From the NCBI GenBank assembly GCA_964468435.1, contig CAYXVE010000016.1, forward strand, positions 19,893 to 83,892: a stretch of 64,000 nt of DNA. The letters are read 5' to 3'. This document shows, piece by piece, positions 56,256 to 64,000 of the stretch. The notes below the pieces were generated by a model. It was not told the DNA's origin, made no database searches, and saw only the letters and a program-made list of their open reading frames with translations. The translations under genes and the position numbers were made by a program. This DNA is from JBCCTX01 sp964468435 (lineage in GTDB: Bacteria; Bacteroidota; Bacteroidia; J057). The first letter of the stretch is position 1; each line of letters starts with the position of its first letter.

Positions 56256-56990
56256 ATGGCAAAAAAAGCAATACAGGCGACACTTCAAAGACTTCTGGGT
56301 TTCGAAAACTATTTGTTTGTCTTTTCCCTTTTTGTTATGTCTACGATACGGTGGAATAAAAAAGAGGGAGATATCAAGCATTTCATGAACATGCTTGACC
56401 CCATGGATACTGTACTGGATATTGGAGCTAATATCGGGATCATGACTGCAATTATGTCTCGTGCTTGCCCCCAGGGCAAGGTCATAGCCTTTGAACCTAT
56501 TCCTGAAAATATCAAAGCCCTTAAGAGACTGATCAAATTTCTGCGGTTGAAAAATGTCGATATTCAGTCAGTTGCATTGGGAAATAAAAAGTGCAACCTG
56601 GAAATGCGTATGCCTGTTATTAAAGGGGTAAAAATGCAGGGACTTAGCCATGTGCACCATCCTGATATTGAGGGATATGATACTACCTATCAACGCTATA
56701 AAATTCCTCAACATACACTTGATGATATACTCTTAAATGAAACTGTTCAAGCGATAAAAATAGATGTAGAAAACTATGAGTATTATGTACTCATAGGTGG
56801 TGAAAAACTGATCAACCAGAATAGACCCTTAATATATATGGAACTGTGGGATAATGATAACCGGAAAAAGTGTATGGAGCTTCTTTTTGACTGGGGATAT
56901 ACTGCCAAGGTACTGGTAAACAGTGAACTTGTCACCTTTAACCCTAACAGGCATTCTCATCAGAATTTTTTCTTTATCCCTGCGAAATAG
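56256..56990 (+). CDS. FkbM-family methyltransferase
   Basis: 244 residues from the ATG at 56256 (MAKKAIQATLQRLLGFENYL); an ATG four codons earlier at 56244 is also open. SAM-binding motif DIGANIGIMTAIMSRACPQG with motif I G-A-N-x-G, motif II-like IAFEPIPENIKALKRLIKF, then HTLDDILL and AIKIDVENYEYYVLIGGEKL (family I-K-I-D-V-E-G-x-E, here with Asn for Gly) and IYMELWDNDNRKKCMELLFD. FkbM enzymes mostly O-methylate sugars of polysaccharides or natural products. It lies 59 nt before aroA, so it may be co-transcribed; pathway role unclear. Confidence 0.88.
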   Translation: MAKKAIQATLQRLLGFENYLFVFSLFVMSTIRWNKKEGDIKHFMNMLDPMDTVLDIGANIGIMTAIMSRACPQGKVIAFEPIPENIKALKRLIKFLRLKNVDIQSVALGNKKCNLEMRMPVIKGVKMQGLSHVHHPDIEGYDTTYQRYKIPQHTLDDILLNETVQAIKIDVENYEYYVLIGGEKLINQNRPLIYMELWDNDNRKKCMELLFDWGYTAKVLVNSELVTFNPNRHSHQNFFFIPAK

Positions 56991-57049
56991 CTATCTTGAC
57001 GCTGTTTCAAAAAGAACTCAAACAACAAGATTTACCGGAATATTTTACT

Positions 57050-58276
57050 ATGATCTCACTGAAAGCTGCAAGCAAAAGTATAAAAGGTACAATTCTCCTT
57101 CCTGCTTCAAAAAGTGAAAGTAATCGTGCACTGATAATCCAAGCATTATGCGAGGAACCTTTAGAATTGCATAACCTGGCTTCTGCCAGAGATACGCAGA
57201 CCATGATACGGTTACTGGAGTCTGAAGGACATGTGCTGGATGTCATCGATGCAGGAACGACCATGCGCTTTCTGACAGCTTACTTCAGTGCCGTAGGAAG
57301 AGATCAGATTCTCACGGGTACTCCCAGGATGTGTAAACGTCCTATTGGAATTCTAGTAGATGCATTGCGGAAGCTAGGTGCAGAAATCGAATACTGGAAA
57401 CAGGAAGGTTATCCTCCGCTACATATCGTGAGTAAGGGTGAAGGCCTGAGGGGTGGGGAGCTGTCTATCTCCGGAAGTGTGAGTAGCCAGTTCATTACAG
57501 CCTTGCTCATGATCGGACCTACTTTGAAAGGTGGATTAAAACTACATCTGGAAGGGAAGATCGCTTCCAGGCCCTATATTGAAATGACACTGGGATTGAT
57601 GGAGTATTTTGGGGTTAAAGCAATATGGGAAGACCGGGATATTGTTGTACCTGAGCAATCCTATCAGCCCAGGGACTACACCATAGAGTCAGACTGGTCC
57701 GCGGCAAGCTACTGGTACAGTATGGTTGCCTTGGCCGAAACGGCTGAAATAAAACTCCTGGGACTGCGTCAACTATCTCGCCAAGGAGATAGTCAGATCG
57801 CTAGATTGATGGAATCTTTCGGCGTAAAAACGGAGTATCAGGAGGATGGTGTACTATTGACCAAGACGCAAGCAGTCGCAGATCCGGAATTGGAGATGGA
57901 TTTTGTAGAGACCCCAGACCTTGCTCAGACTATTGCTGTTGTAAGTGCTGCTACGGGAATTCCCGTGAGAATGACCGGGCTGGAGACGCTCCGTATCAAG
58001 GAGACTGACCGGATTCTGGCTCTTCAAAATATGTTGGGGAACTTCAATGTAAGGATGGAATCAGCGGATGATACCTTATTTAAAGTAGAAGGGCAGTTCA
58101 ACCCATCTATTAAGCCCATCGAGACCTACGAAGATCACAGGATGGCTATGGCTTTTGCACCTTTAATAATGAGACAAGACGAACTTATGATCAAAGAGCC
58201 AGAAGTAGTCAAAAAATCATATCCAGAATTCTGGGACCACCTTCAAAATATCGGGATCACTGTTTCAGAATGGTAA
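57050..58276 (+). CDS. aroA: 3-phosphoshikimate 1-carboxyvinyltransferase (EPSP synthase)
   Basis: 408 residues from the ATG at 57050; 18 further upstream codons to 56996 are open but do not belong to the fold. Transfers enolpyruvate from PEP to shikimate 3-phosphate in aromatic amino-acid synthesis. Motifs: LLPASKSESNRALIIQAL (substrate-binding Lys and Ser/Arg), DAGTTMRFLTAYFSAVGRDQ, CKRPIGILVDALRKLGAEIE, ISGSVSSQFITALLMIGPTL, ESDWSAASYWYSMVALAETA, LRIKETDRILALQNML, and ETYEDHRMAMAFAPLI. The pair with proC is separated by a single base (58277). Length a little under 427-430 of the E. coli enzyme, common in Bacteroidota. Confidence 0.96.
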   Translation: MISLKAASKSIKGTILLPASKSESNRALIIQALCEEPLELHNLASARDTQTMIRLLESEGHVLDVIDAGTTMRFLTAYFSAVGRDQILTGTPRMCKRPIGILVDALRKLGAEIEYWKQEGYPPLHIVSKGEGLRGGELSISGSVSSQFITALLMIGPTLKGGLKLHLEGKIASRPYIEMTLGLMEYFGVKAIWEDRDIVVPEQSYQPRDYTIESDWSAASYWYSMVALAETAEIKLLGLRQLSRQGDSQIARLMESFGVKTEYQEDGVLLTKTQAVADPELEMDFVETPDLAQTIAVVSAATGIPVRMTGLETLRIKETDRILALQNMLGNFNVRMESADDTLFKVEGQFNPSIKPIETYEDHRMAMAFAPLIMRQDELMIKEPEVVKKSYPEFWDHLQNIGITVSEW

Positions 58277-58277
58277 T

Positions 58278-59081
58278 ATGAAAATCTTGATCATTGGAGC
58301 GGGTAACATGGGTATAACCTATGGAGAGGGATTTATCCAGTCTCATGTCATTCCTACTGAAGACCTTTTTTTTCTGGAAAAAGACCCGGCAAAAGTCTCC
58401 TCCATCAGGCATATCTCTTATCACCCCCTCTATGAAGCCCCCGGGGACTTTGTGAGGTATATGGATCTGGTCATTCTCAGCGTGAAACCCCAGGACTTTG
58501 TTTCACTGGCATCAAGTCTGGCACCCTATATACACAAAGATCAACTGATTATTTCCATTATGGCTGGGGTGAAAATCTCTTCGATTTATGATCATCTGAA
58601 AGCTGAAAAGATCATCCGTGCAATGCCCAACCTCCCTGCCCAGGTAGGACAGGGCATGACTGTTTTTACAACTTCAAATGAAGTAGATAAAAAGGACCTT
58701 TTTATTGCTCAGAATCTCCTCAATACCACCGGGAAAGCTATCTATACCCCTGAAGAATCCCTCTTAGACGCTGCCACTGCCATCTCCGGGAGTGGGCCAG
58801 CATATGTTTTTTACTTCATGCAGGCTATGATCGATAAAGGGAGGGAAATGGGGTTCTCTGAATATGAAGCGCAACTACTGGTCGAACAGACTTTCCTGGG
58901 AGCGATTAATCTACTGAAGAAAAATAGCCTGAGCTGTGAAGACTGGATTCGCAAAGTTTCTTCTAAAGGAGGAACTACAGAGGCTGCCATGAATACATTT
59001 CGCCAAATCCAACTCAATAAGATGATCGGAGAAGGGTTAGATGCTGCCAGAGATCGTTCAGAAGCCCTCAGCCAAGGTTAA
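58278..59081 (+). CDS. proC: Pyrroline-5-carboxylate reductase
   Basis: 267 residues. NAD(P)H-dependent final step of proline synthesis. Rossmann start ILIIGAGNMGITYGEGFIQS, then LVILSVKPQDFVSLASSLAP, ISIMAGVKISSIYDHLKAEK, RAMPNLPAQVGQGMTVF, DAATAISGSGPAYVFYFMQA, and the C-terminal family block VEQTFLGAINLLKK with VSSKGGTTEAAMNTFRQ. One base after aroA, so the two are co-translated on one message with FkbM upstream. proB and proA are about 28 kb away, which is a split proline pathway within the window. Confidence 0.96.
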   Translation: MKILIIGAGNMGITYGEGFIQSHVIPTEDLFFLEKDPAKVSSIRHISYHPLYEAPGDFVRYMDLVILSVKPQDFVSLASSLAPYIHKDQLIISIMAGVKISSIYDHLKAEKIIRAMPNLPAQVGQGMTVFTTSNEVDKKDLFIAQNLLNTTGKAIYTPEESLLDAATAISGSGPAYVFYFMQAMIDKGREMGFSEYEAQLLVEQTFLGAINLLKKNSLSCEDWIRKVSSKGGTTEAAMNTFRQIQLNKMIGEGLDAARDRSEALSQG

Positions 59082-59198
59082 GTTAATATTAACAAATTAT
59101 TTTCTTTTTCGACATTTGGTAATTTTTACTTATTTGTGATTAAGCATTAGTTGCTTGTTCTTGTAGGTACACTTTTTATCTTTTCTAAATTACAAAAT

Positions 59199-62100
59199 AT
59201 GAAATCAACCTTTACGCGTTATTGTCAAAGGAGTATACTGCTATGGCTAGTATTAGCCAGTATGAGTATATCTCATGGACAGGATGTCGGTCTTTCTATT
59301 CTTTCCAGTGTGAAAGTAGGTGATGAAGGCGCCGCCGAAATTGTTGCCTATGATGCCCTGAATCAGCGACTCTGGGCGCTGAATAATGTAGCCGAATCCG
59401 GTGTCCGTATTTATGATCTCTCTGAGGTGTCTGCGCCCGCAGTAGTCGACAGCTTTAATTTTGAAACAGGAGAAGGAAACAGTATTGCTATCTATGATTC
59501 ATTGGTAGCTGTCGCCGTAGACATAGAAGGACAAAATGGTAATATCCTGGTATATAGTGTTGATGACTTTAGCCTGTTGGCGACGTTTGAAGCTGGCGTA
59601 TTGCCTGATATGGTTACCTTCTCCAACAATGGACAGTATATCCTTTCTGCCAACGAAGGTGAGCCCAACGATGCGTATGATTCTGATCCAGAAGGTTCTG
59701 TAACGATTGTGGATCTCAGTGCTGGCCTGGATGCAGCTGAGCCGGTAACAATTGGTTTTACGGCTTTCAATGATCAGCAGGCATCACTCATCAATAGTGG
59801 TGTGCGCATCTTTGGACCAGGTGCGACTGTAGCACAGGATCTGGAGCCTGAATTTATTAGTGTAACTGCTGATGATTCACTGGCTTACGTAATGTGCCAG
59901 GAAAATAATGCATTTGCTGTAGTAGACATCAAGGCTGCTGAAGTGATCGATATCCTGCCACTGGGATACAAGGATCACTCCAGAGGGACTCCTGTACTTG
60001 AAGCGTATTTTCTGAATGAACTACTGGATCTGCCCGAATTAGGAGTACCTACCGGACAGGAAGAAGCTGTAAAGCTCAGTGGTTTCTCAGGTTTGTTCTT
60101 CGATGAAGCCAATTCTACCGAAGAAGAATACGTATTCTACACCATCCCTGACCGTGGACCCAATGCTGAAACTGTTAGTCGCAATCTGGTAGGAACTGCT
60201 CAGAATCTGCGCCCATTTAAATTGCCCGATTACCAGGCTCGTATCGTGAAGATCACCCTGAATCCCATCACTGGTGAAGTAGGCCTCAATGAAGCCGATC
60301 AGATCTTTCTGACGGCCAAAGACGGGACAACTCCTATCTCTGGAAAAGGCAATGTGCCGGGATTTGACGAAGTGCCGGTTGTGATGACAGAAGATACTTC
60401 TATCGCTGATTTCATCGTAGATTCTATCGGCTATCAGCTGCTGGAATATGATCCCTTTGGTGGCGACTTCGAAGGTATCCTGAGGGATGGAAATGGCGAA
60501 TTCTGGATGTGTGATGAATATCGCCCTGCAATTTATTATTTTGATACGACAGGTGTACTGATCGAAAGATATGTACCTGAAGGGACATCGCTGTTGGGAG
60601 ATGCCCCTCAGGATTCTGGATTCTATGGCGCAGAAACGCTACCAGCCGTATACAGCAAGCGTAGAGCCAACAGAGGTTTCGAAGCGATCGCTCTGGATAC
60701 TGATGCGGGAATTTTATATGCGTTTATCCAGACTGCCATGGATAATCCTGGTAGTGAAGCCAGAAACTCTGATGTGATTCGCATACTTGGCATTAATCCT
60801 GCGACAGGTGAACCCGTACGTGAATATGTATACTTCCTGGAAAAAAACCGCAATAGCGGTGTGAATATCAATCGCGTAGATAAAATCGGTGATGCCGTGT
60901 ATATCGGAGGAGGTAAGTTTCTCATCCTGGAGCGTGATTCCAGCGTTCCTGGATCACAGGGAGGTAAGAAATTTGTATTTGAAATAGACCTGAAAGGCGC
61001 TACTAACATCCTGGGTACAGAGATCTCCAACAAAATGGAGTCTACCGGTGAAGAGGATAAGACGCTTGAGATGATGACTGCCGATGAGATAGTAGCTATG
61101 GGAATACAGCCTGTTTTCAAAAACAAGGTAGTGAATTTACCTTCTATCGGGTATCTTCCCAGCGACAAGCCCGAAGGGCTTGCCCTCCTGCCCGGCGGCT
61201 CCTTCGCTGTCATCAATGACAATGACTTTGGCAAGGCTGGGGCAGGAATCACAGACGATATTTCACTGGGCATCGTATCCTTTGAAGATAATTATGGGTT
61301 TGACGCCAGCAATGAAAGTGATAGGGTCGATATCACCAGTCATCCTACACTAGGGATGTACCAGCCTGATGCGATCGCCACCTATAAAGTCAATGGCATC
61401 AGCTACATCGTTACAGCAAATGAAGGAGATGCCCGAGATTATGACGGCTTTTCTGAAGAAGAACGTTTAGAAGACCTCCAGTTGGATTCTACCCTTTTCC
61501 CCAATGCCGCAGAGCTACAGTTGGAAGAAAACCTGGGAAGGCTGAAGACCACAAACACTCAGGGAGATCTCGATGGTGACGGTGATTTTGATATCATTTA
61601 CTCCTATGGTGCCAGATCCTTCTCGATTTTTGACCAGTTTGGAAACCTGGTATATGATAGTGGCGATGATTTTGAGCAAATTACTCTGGAGGAACTGCCT
61701 GATTTTTTCAATGCGGACTTTGATGAAGGAGAATTTGTATTCAAAGACAGAAGTGATGACAAAGGGCCAGAACCCGAAGGTGTGGTTCTCGCTTCCTATG
61801 AGGGATTTACCTATGCATTCATTGGGTTGGAACGCATAGGAGGAATAATGATGTATGATATTACCAATCCCTTGTCTCCCGAATTTAAAGATTACCTCAA
61901 CACAGCAGACTTTGAAAATGGAACCGGAGATATCAGCCCTGAAGGATTGATCTTCATTCCCGCAGACCGTAGTCCCAATGGACAGAATCTGGTGGTTGCC
62001 AGCTATGAGGTAAGTGGTACGTTTGCAGTATATCAGATTGATGGCCTGATCGAGGAATGCGAAGATACCGTAATGGTAGCTGTTGAGGACCCTGCTATCA

Positions 62101-63884
62101 ACCTGACTCCTATCGGTACCTATGCTACGGGCGTATTTGACGAGGGGGCAACTGAGATCATTGCCTTCGATGCAATGTCTCAACGTATATTTTCCACCAA
62201 TGGCAACGACGGTACCATTGATATCCTGGATGCATCCGATCCTGAGAATCTTACCCTGATCACACAGGTGGATCTGTCAGAATTTGGGGATGGCGCCAAT
62301 AGCGTCGATGTATTCGATGGGGTGGCCGTAGCTGCAGTGGAGGCAGAAGAAGTGGACCAGAATGGGATGGTCGTCTTTATGGATACCGCAGGTAATCCTA
62401 TCAGTGCAGTAACAGTAGGGGTACTTCCCGATATGGTAACTTACACTCCAGATGGTAGTAAGGTCATCACAGCTAATGAAGGTGAACCCAGTGATGAATA
62501 CGATATAGATCCACTAGGATCTATTTCGATCATTGATCTGAGTGTCGGAGTAGAAAATCTGACTGATGACCATGTTACGACCCTTACGTTTGAAGCATTC
62601 AATGACGTAGAACTGGATGAAAGCATGAGAATCTTTGGACCGGGAGCTTCTGTAGCACAGGACCTTGAGCCTGAGTATATAGCTGTTGCTCCGGATTCCA
62701 GAACGGCGTATGCCATCATGCAGGAAAATAATGCCATTGCTGTAATCGATCTCGAAGCAGGTGAGATTATAGCTCTGAAAGGACTGGGATTCAAGGATCA
62801 TAGCCTCGCTTGTAATGGACTGGATGCCAGTAATCGCGATGAGGGAATCGAGATTCGCAACTGGCCAATACTGGGTATGTATCAGCCTGATGCCATCAAA
62901 GCATTTGAAATAGACGGAGCTACTTACGTCATTTCGGCTAATGAGGGTGATGCAAGAGATTATGACGGTTTCTCAGAAGAAGAGAGAGTTGGCGATCTGA
63001 ATCTCGATCCGGAAGCCTATCCCAATGCAGCATTCCTGCAGCAGGAGGAAAACCTGGGTAGACTCAACTCTACTACTGCCACAGGTGATATCGATGGCGA
63101 CGGAGATATAGATCAGATCTATAGCTATGGTGCTCGCTCGTTCTCTATCTGGGATGCTGAAGGAAACCTGGTCTGGGATAGTGGGGAAGACTTAGAACAA
63201 ATTGTAGCTGCTATTCAACCAGATAACTTCAATGCCAACAATGACGAGAACGATGCTAAGGCGCGTAGCGACGATAAAGGTCCTGAACCAGAGGCCGTTG
63301 AAGTAGCAACAATAGGTGATGCTACTTATGCTTTTGTTGGCCTGGAAAGACAGGGAGGTGTCATCGTTTATGACATTACTGATCCCACAGCGCCATCTTT
63401 TGTGCAGTTTGTCAACAACAGAAATTTTGAAGCAGATCCTGAGACCAATCTCCTGGAAGCTGGAGACCTGGGACCCGAGGATATCATCTTTATCCCTGCT
63501 GAAGAAAGCCCCAATGGAGTATCGCTTATCGCAGTATCCAATGAGGTAAGTGGATCTATCACACTGTATACACTCGGAGAGGAGCCTTCTGTGAATCTGC
63601 TTGCCCGTACTCCTAATCCCGCAAATCTGCTGAAGGCTTATCCTAACCCCTTTTCAGGAATGACAAAAATCGATGTGCAGTTAGGAAAAACCGGAAATAC
63701 CCGCGTCGAAATCGTGGCGATGAATGGGCAGCTTATTCAGCGTCTCTACACGGGAATCATGAATGCAGGTCAGACCTATTCCCTGGATTTTGAGGCGAGA
63801 GACCTGGCAGCAGGTATGTATCTGCTTAGAATGGTGAATAGCGAAAGTGGTATACAGGTAAATAAACTGGTGCTAACGAGATAA
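59199..63884 (+). CDS. T9SS cargo with two choice-of-anchor I-like domains, one split by a phytase/esterase-like domain
   Basis: 1561 residues from the ATG at 59199 (MKSTFTRYCQRSILLWLVLA); signal peptide ends near SHGQ. First choice-of-anchor I-like domain starts about residue 30 and is interrupted after GYKDHS at residue 261 by about 436 residues resembling the esterase-like phytase family (GLFFDEANSTEEEYVFYTIP, DRGPNAETVSRNL, EFWMCDEYRPAIYYFDT, RRANRGFEAIALDTDAGI, SDKPEGLALLPGG), resuming about residue 698 (YGFDASNESDRVDI). The second copy begins about 963 and is uninterrupted; its GFKDHS is followed directly by LACNGLDASN. Both carry GDARDYDGFSEEER, DGDGDFD/DGDGDID-like acidic loops and YSYGARSFSI. 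A type A T9SS sorting domain ends the protein (AYPNPFSGMTKI, from about residue 1476). Function is probably phosphate-ester or related hydrolysis at the surface (inference). Confidence 0.88.
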   Translation: MKSTFTRYCQRSILLWLVLASMSISHGQDVGLSILSSVKVGDEGAAEIVAYDALNQRLWALNNVAESGVRIYDLSEVSAPAVVDSFNFETGEGNSIAIYDSLVAVAVDIEGQNGNILVYSVDDFSLLATFEAGVLPDMVTFSNNGQYILSANEGEPNDAYDSDPEGSVTIVDLSAGLDAAEPVTIGFTAFNDQQASLINSGVRIFGPGATVAQDLEPEFISVTADDSLAYVMCQENNAFAVVDIKAAEVIDILPLGYKDHSRGTPVLEAYFLNELLDLPELGVPTGQEEAVKLSGFSGLFFDEANSTEEEYVFYTIPDRGPNAETVSRNLVGTAQNLRPFKLPDYQARIVKITLNPITGEVGLNEADQIFLTAKDGTTPISGKGNVPGFDEVPVVMTEDTSIADFIVDSIGYQLLEYDPFGGDFEGILRDGNGEFWMCDEYRPAIYYFDTTGVLIERYVPEGTSLLGDAPQDSGFYGAETLPAVYSKRRANRGFEAIALDTDAGILYAFIQTAMDNPGSEARNSDVIRILGINPATGEPVREYVYFLEKNRNSGVNINRVDKIGDAVYIGGGKFLILERDSSVPGSQGGKKFVFEIDLKGATNILGTEISNKMESTGEEDKTLEMMTADEIVAMGIQPVFKNKVVNLPSIGYLPSDKPEGLALLPGGSFAVINDNDFGKAGAGITDDISLGIVSFEDNYGFDASNESDRVDITSHPTLGMYQPDAIATYKVNGISYIVTANEGDARDYDGFSEEERLEDLQLDSTLFPNAAELQLEENLGRLKTTNTQGDLDGDGDFDIIYSYGARSFSIFDQFGNLVYDSGDDFEQITLEELPDFFNADFDEGEFVFKDRSDDKGPEPEGVVLASYEGFTYAFIGLERIGGIMMYDITNPLSPEFKDYLNTADFENGTGDISPEGLIFIPADRSPNGQNLVVASYEVSGTFAVYQIDGLIEECEDTVMVAVEDPAINLTPIGTYATGVFDEGATEIIAFDAMSQRIFSTNGNDGTIDILDASDPENLTLITQVDLSEFGDGANSVDVFDGVAVAAVEAEEVDQNGMVVFMDTAGNPISAVTVGVLPDMVTYTPDGSKVITANEGEPSDEYDIDPLGSISIIDLSVGVENLTDDHVTTLTFEAFNDVELDESMRIFGPGASVAQDLEPEYIAVAPDSRTAYAIMQENNAIAVIDLEAGEIIALKGLGFKDHSLACNGLDASNRDEGIEIRNWPILGMYQPDAIKAFEIDGATYVISANEGDARDYDGFSEEERVGDLNLDPEAYPNAAFLQQEENLGRLNSTTATGDIDGDGDIDQIYSYGARSFSIWDAEGNLVWDSGEDLEQIVAAIQPDNFNANNDENDAKARSDDKGPEPEAVEVATIGDATYAFVGLERQGGVIVYDITDPTAPSFVQFVNNRNFEADPETNLLEAGDLGPEDIIFIPAEESPNGVSLIAVSNEVSGSITLYTLGEEPSVNLLARTPNPANLLKAYPNPFSGMTKIDVQLGKTGNTRVEIVAMNGQLIQRLYTGIMNAGQTYSLDFEARDLAAGMYLLRMVNSESGIQVNKLVLTR
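59982..61290 (+). other. Inserted phytase/esterase-like domain inside the first choice-of-anchor domain
   Basis: Approximate bounds of the segment absent from the second copy. The boundaries come from aligning GYKDHS/GFKDHS on the left and YGFDASNESDR/NGLDASNRDEG on the right by eye, so each could move by a few codons. Confidence 0.7.
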
Positions 63885-63910
63885 ATTGCTCTTGAACAAT
63901 TAACATGTAG

Positions 63911-63947
63911 AAAGAGGAAGTCAACGTAAGAGACTTCCTCTTTTTTT
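63911..63947 (+). terminator. Intrinsic terminator of the T9SS cargo gene
   Basis: Perfect 12-bp arms AAAGAGGAAGTC (63911-63922) and GACTTCCTCTTT (63932-63943), 9-nt loop, then TTTT. Placed 26 nt after the stop. The core GAGGAAGTC/GACTTCCTC equals that at 5053-5079. Confidence 0.85.
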
Positions 63948-64000
63948 ATGAGATGAGTATTCAAGATTGCAGAAAATGGATGCAGACAAGTAATATTTTT

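Noticed and set aside
61515..62183. Minus-strand 222-codon open frame in the last gene
   Set aside because: Antisense to the strongly conserved choice-of-anchor domain; no protein-like features.

Overview
The window is a chromosomal segment of a Bacteroidota bacterium, probably a marine or other polysaccharide-degrading member of the Cytophagales/Saprospiria type; genus not determinable from sequence alone. Evidence: a SusC-type TonB receptor with its ECF sigma/FecR pair, a SusD relic, two very large proteins with type IX secretion (T9SS) C-terminal sorting domains, PorT-like and DUF2490 outer-membrane proteins, and a promoter match of the Bacteroidota type (TTG / TANNTTTG). No tRNA, rRNA, CRISPR array or riboswitch was seen.

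Region by region. 1-6.9 kb (minus strand): a polysaccharide-utilisation region with a scar. A SusD tail, one intact sulfatase and the first 91 codons of a second sulfatase run into a dead IS5-type element; beyond it lie an intact ECF sigma factor, FecR anti-sigma and a SusC receptor that leaves the window. 7-12.3 kb: a membrane-bound class III nucleotide cyclase, then a tight three-gene envelope cassette of unknown function (671-codon MORN-like/coiled-coil protein, DUF2490 protein, MORN-repeat protein). 12.8-17.6 kb: a DUF1549/DUF1553 cytochrome-c/LamG lipoprotein and a DUF1501 Tat protein, separated by a perfect 34-bp palindrome. 18-19.4 kb: fatty acid desaturase and a truncated ParA. 19.4-28.1 kb: AsmA-like protein, Tat-exported TIM-barrel protein, GH92 glycosidase, an anchored unknown protein, a Uma2 nuclease plus a decayed Uma2 copy. 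28.2-30.2 kb: proA-proB (first two steps of proline synthesis; proC lies at 58.3 kb). 30.3-36.1 kb: M14 carboxypeptidase and a ligase-associated DNA repair cluster (exonuclease, DUF3253, ATP-dependent ligase).

36.7-46.1 kb is a 3132-codon secreted adhesin-like protein built of five super-repeats (5 BACON, 19 FN3, 4 Ig-like domains), with a cysteine pair recurring in every FN3 domain. 46.4-56.1 kb: thioredoxin-fold YyaL protein, UvrD-like helicase with a C-terminal HTH, dapD, PorT-like barrel, RND exporter, HAD phosphatase, NRDE/TANGO2 protein. 56.2-59.1 kb: FkbM methyltransferase, aroA, proC. 59.2-63.9 kb: a second T9SS cargo with two choice-of-anchor I-like domains, the first split by a roughly 436-residue phytase/esterase-like insertion.

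Themes: capture and cleavage of sulfated or mannose-bearing glycans at the cell surface, export of large repeat proteins by T9SS, and ordinary amino-acid biosynthesis. The most notable unexplained items are the three-gene cassette at 8.5-12.3 kb, the 34-bp palindrome, the adhesin architecture, the nested domain in the last gene, and a set of several broken genes that mark past rearrangement.
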